This document shows positions 31,725-33,957 of a DNA stretch of 33,957 bases, one piece after another (positions within the stretch are counted from its first letter, which is position 1; every line of letters begins with the position of its first letter). Location: contig ONAI01000013.1 in NCBI GenBank assembly GCA_900315755.1, positions 1 through 33,957 of the forward strand, written 5' to 3'. Both the position numbers and the translations under genes were made by a program. This stretch comes from an uncultured Ruminococcus sp. GTDB lineage: Bacteria; Bacillota; Clostridia; Oscillospirales; Ruminococcaceae. Under the pieces are notes generated by a model, which saw nothing but the letters and a program-made list of their open reading frames with translations, was not told the origin of the DNA and made no database searches.

Positions 31725-32996
31725 ATGAACAAGAGATTGATAACCGCGATGGCGGCAGTATCAGCCTCTGCAACAGTATTGGCGACAACATCAGCTGCCG
31801 AAGTTCAATACAATGTCGATAGTGCGAGTATGCTTCTCAACACCAAGCCCTCTGAGGCGGATCAGGATACGGGAGCAGGCGAAAATCGCAGCGATCTGAT
31901 AATCATTGGTGATAATAATGCGGATAATAAAGTAATTACCACCCGTAAGTTCACTGCAACAGAGGACAATACACGCTACATCGGAAGAAATTTCTACGAC
32001 GGCGATACTCTCTGGCTTGTACAGAGCGGTTCTGCGGCAGAATTCAATGTCTGCGGAACTTCAGCCTCGGTCGTTCTGTGCGGCGATGAATATATGCACA
32101 GCGAACCCGATATGAGACCGCGCTATGCGATACTTGTTGACGGTGAGGTCGTGCGCGATTCGTTCGTTTCACGAGAGCCGGAAAGAGTAACTGTTTTCAG
32201 CGGTACTGAGCCGCGCAGCGCAACTGTGAGGATAATACACCTTTCAGAGGCGATATACGGTGCGATAGGGGTTTCCGGCATAGAAGCCGATACTTACAAT
32301 GATGATGCCGTATCGCCTACAAACAAGAAAGATGTCAGAATTGAGTTCATAGGTGATTCGATTACCTGCGGTTATGGTGTTGAGGCTGATTCTCAGTATG
32401 AACCGTTCACAACGGCAACTGAGAATTTTATGAAGTCGTATGCTTATATTGCAGCGGAAAAACTCGGCGCTGATTACAGTGCAGTTAGTTACAGCGGCCA
32501 CGGTATATACTCCGGTTATTCACCGGACGGCAGCCGTATGGCGAATTCGCTCGTTCCGCCGTATTATGATAATATCGGCTCACTGCCGTCTTATGCAGGC
32601 GCTTGGGACTTCAGCAGCGCAGCAAGCGATATAGTTGTGCTGAATCTTGGTACTAACGATGCTTCGTATATAGTAAATGATCCGAGAACGAGGTCTGAGG
32701 AATTCTCTAAAGCTTATATGGATTTCCTCGGAGTTGTCAGACAGAAGAATCCCGATGCTTATATCGTTTGCACACACGGTGCTATGGGCTATCCTGATGT
32801 GTATTCCGTTATCGCCAAGACAGTTGGGGAGTATACCGACCTTACAGGTGATAACAGGATCGTTTTCTTTGAATTGCCTGAGCAGAAACACAGCGATGGC
32901 TATGGTGCAGACTGGCATCCTTCCCGGAAAACTCAGATGATCGCAGCTGAAAAGCTTGCTGAGGAGCTGAAAACAGTCATCGGGAAGATAAAATGA
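31725..32996 (+). CDS. Secreted CE2-like carbohydrate esterase (SGNH fold)
   Basis: The 423-residue protein has a signal peptide (about 1-25) followed by a low-complexity linker and a jelly-roll domain (about 70-190) typical of CE2 enzymes. The SGNH hydrolase domain has FIGDSITCGYG (Ser212), the Gly of YSGHG, GTND (309-312) and DWHPS (Asp396, His398). CE2 enzymes remove acetyl groups from xylan or glucomannan outside the cell. No dockerin or CBM is visible, so it would be free in the medium or bound by an unseen means. The family is likely, the substrate uncertain. Confidence 0.87.
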   Translation: MNKRLITAMAAVSASATVLATTSAAEVQYNVDSASMLLNTKPSEADQDTGAGENRSDLIIIGDNNADNKVITTRKFTATEDNTRYIGRNFYDGDTLWLVQSGSAAEFNVCGTSASVVLCGDEYMHSEPDMRPRYAILVDGEVVRDSFVSREPERVTVFSGTEPRSATVRIIHLSEAIYGAIGVSGIEADTYNDDAVSPTNKKDVRIEFIGDSITCGYGVEADSQYEPFTTATENFMKSYAYIAAEKLGADYSAVSYSGHGIYSGYSPDGSRMANSLVPPYYDNIGSLPSYAGAWDFSSAASDIVVLNLGTNDASYIVNDPRTRSEEFSKAYMDFLGVVRQKNPDAYIVCTHGAMGYPDVYSVIAKTVGEYTDLTGDNRIVFFELPEQKHSDGYGADWHPSRKTQMIAAEKLAEELKTVIGKIK

Positions 32997-33088
32997 AGTA
33001 TATTGCAGCGAAATGCTGAGATATAACCGGTCCGGCAGGTGTTAAGCCGGAATCATACGAAAAATTATAGAAAAGTGAGGAAAAAATC

Positions 33089-33823
33089 ATGTTTTGCAAG
33101 AATTGTGGAAAAGAGATTCCAGACACAGCGGCTCATTGCCCGAATTGCGGTGCTGCAAATGAAGCTGCAAAGGCTGCTGAGCAGTCGGTTAAGCCAGCAC
33201 AGAATGCAGCTCCGAATCCAACAGCAACAGTAGCTGCTGCTACTGCTTCTATCGACAACGTTGCTGATAAGGCGTTCAGCATCGGCGGCGATAAGTTCAA
33301 GTTCCCGATGGTTAAGATCATTCCGCTCCTTATGGTGTTCTATGTTCTTATGGGCGTTATCGGAACTTATCACACAAACTTCATGAAGATCAAGTACGGC
33401 AAGGACGGCGACTGGTCAAGAACTTGCTTCTCACAGGTCGTTGATGATTCAAACGATGACAAGGTCAAGGATAACTACGCTGATAACGGCTTTACTTCTT
33501 TCGTAAAGTTCATTGAAGTAGTTGTTACTATCGGTGGTATTGCAGGTATTGCAGGCTTCGCTCTTATGTACATCTCAAAGAAGTATCACCTTTCAGTTCT
33601 CAGCTTAGGTGCTTCTGCAATATTCCTTTTATTAGGAAGACTCTTCCTCTTCATCGAGGCACTTTACCTCAAGGGCAACATCAAGGACGAGTATAAAGGC
33701 GATCTCAAGATAAAGGGCGGACCTACATGGTCGCTTATCTTCTGGATCCTCTTCTTAGTGATCTTCATTGCTGGTTCTTATATCACAGCTTCATCTATCA
33801 AGGACAAGTCAGAAGAGAAATAA
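33089..33823 (+). CDS. Zinc-ribbon membrane protein of unknown function
   Basis: The 244-residue protein starts with a zinc ribbon of four cysteines (FCKNCGKEIPDTAAHCPNCG), an Ala/Pro-rich linker of about 50 residues, then about four membrane segments (78-98, 145-166, 172-192, 218-236). The role is unknown; such proteins are common in clostridia. GAGGAA is the ribosome binding site. It is rich in AAG and C-ending codons, pointing to high expression. It may be co-transcribed with the CE2 gene (92 bp apart), although a hairpin TCCGGC/GCCGGA lies at 33031-33051. A terminator follows. Confidence 0.75.
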   Translation: MFCKNCGKEIPDTAAHCPNCGAANEAAKAAEQSVKPAQNAAPNPTATVAAATASIDNVADKAFSIGGDKFKFPMVKIIPLLMVFYVLMGVIGTYHTNFMKIKYGKDGDWSRTCFSQVVDDSNDDKVKDNYADNGFTSFVKFIEVVVTIGGIAGIAGFALMYISKKYHLSVLSLGASAIFLLLGRLFLFIEALYLKGNIKDEYKGDLKIKGGPTWSLIFWILFLVIFIAGSYITASSIKDKSEEK

Positions 33824-33835
33824 GTCGGATAATTG

Positions 33836-33865
33836 AAACGGGACGTTAAGCGTCCCGTTTTTTTG
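33836..33865 (+). terminator. Terminator of the zinc-ribbon gene
   Basis: AAACGGGACG (33836-33845) pairs with CGTCCCGTTT (33851-33860), 10 bp perfect, loop TTAAG, and then TTTT. Confidence 0.88.
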
Positions 33866-33878
33866 TTTATAATTAGAA

Positions 33879-33920
33879 AACCCCCAGTTTGACTGGGGGT
33901 TCAAAATAGCTTAAAGCTAT
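33879..33920. other. Tandem hairpins, possible edge of a mobile element
   Basis: AACCCCCAG (33879-33887) pairs with CTGGGGGTT (33893-33901), 9 bp, loop TTTGA. Right after it ATAGCT (33906-33911) pairs with AGCTAT (33915-33920). Subterminal hairpins of this kind are found at IS200/IS605-type transposon ends, and the next bases (AAGGCTTGAAAG) could belong to one. The window ends before any transposase, so this is a guess. Confidence 0.3.
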
Positions 33921-33957
33921 AAGGCTTGAAAGAAAAACTCCTTTTGATTATAATAAA

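Noticed and set aside
33031-33088. SigE-like -10 (CATACGAA) upstream of the zinc-ribbon gene
   Set aside because: The -10 has two mismatches and no ATATT -35 lies at the proper distance.
1-33957. tRNA, rRNA or integrase genes
   Set aside because: No sequence with a tRNA acceptor/T-loop pattern, rRNA stretch or integrase motif was found on either strand.

Overview
The window looks like chromosome from a plant-fibre-degrading gut or rumen Firmicute, most likely Ruminococcus or a close relative in the Oscillospiraceae. The reasons are two proteins ending in dockerin modules (a GH9 cellulase and an M23 peptidase), a CE2-type esterase, a large secreted beta-helix protein of the GH141 type, strong GGAGG ribosome binding sites and many near-consensus sigma-A promoters with 17-bp spacers. 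No rRNA, tRNA, CRISPR array or complete transposon was seen. Genus is inferred from gene content only.

Left part (1-8.9 kb, all minus strand): a truncated secreted beta-helix protein, a divergent cysteine synthase with its own promoter and terminator, and a two-gene operon with ATGA overlap. That operon encodes a membrane-anchored TIR-domain protein with a large propeller-like region, then a membrane protein with two Rossmann (TrkA-N-like) domains and a C-terminal RyR-like domain. It has the architecture of a nucleotide/NAD signalling or immune module and is the best candidate for an undescribed system here.

Middle part (9.4-19.9 kb): a STAS-phosphotransferase-like fusion, a U32-related protein with an internal Gly/Pro/Met repeat, a small DUF1858 protein with a perfect palindrome just after its predicted transcription start, an M23 peptidase with SH3 and dockerin modules, a ThrE-like exporter, a cobO-arsC-like operon divergent from a Cof-type HAD phosphatase, proC with a foldable leader, and SpoIIM-like and DUF624 membrane proteins.

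Right part (19.9-34 kb): an operon of a YerC/TrpR-like regulator and a GH9-CBM3c-dockerin cellulase; a DUF4317 plus zinc phospholipase C-like operon; pnuC behind a leader that ends in an intrinsic terminator; an HD-GYP and a GGDEF gene converging on a shared terminator (a c-di-GMP degradation/synthesis pair); a three-gene operon of leaderless SpoIID-like and peptidoglycan-binding proteins behind a SigE-like sporulation promoter; a CE2-like esterase; and a zinc-ribbon membrane protein. The last 80 bases hold tandem hairpins that may be the edge of a mobile element.

Several genes seem to start at TTG, placed by Shine-Dalgarno position. Promoters, terminators and folds were found by eye; protein families were assigned from recalled motifs, not by database search.
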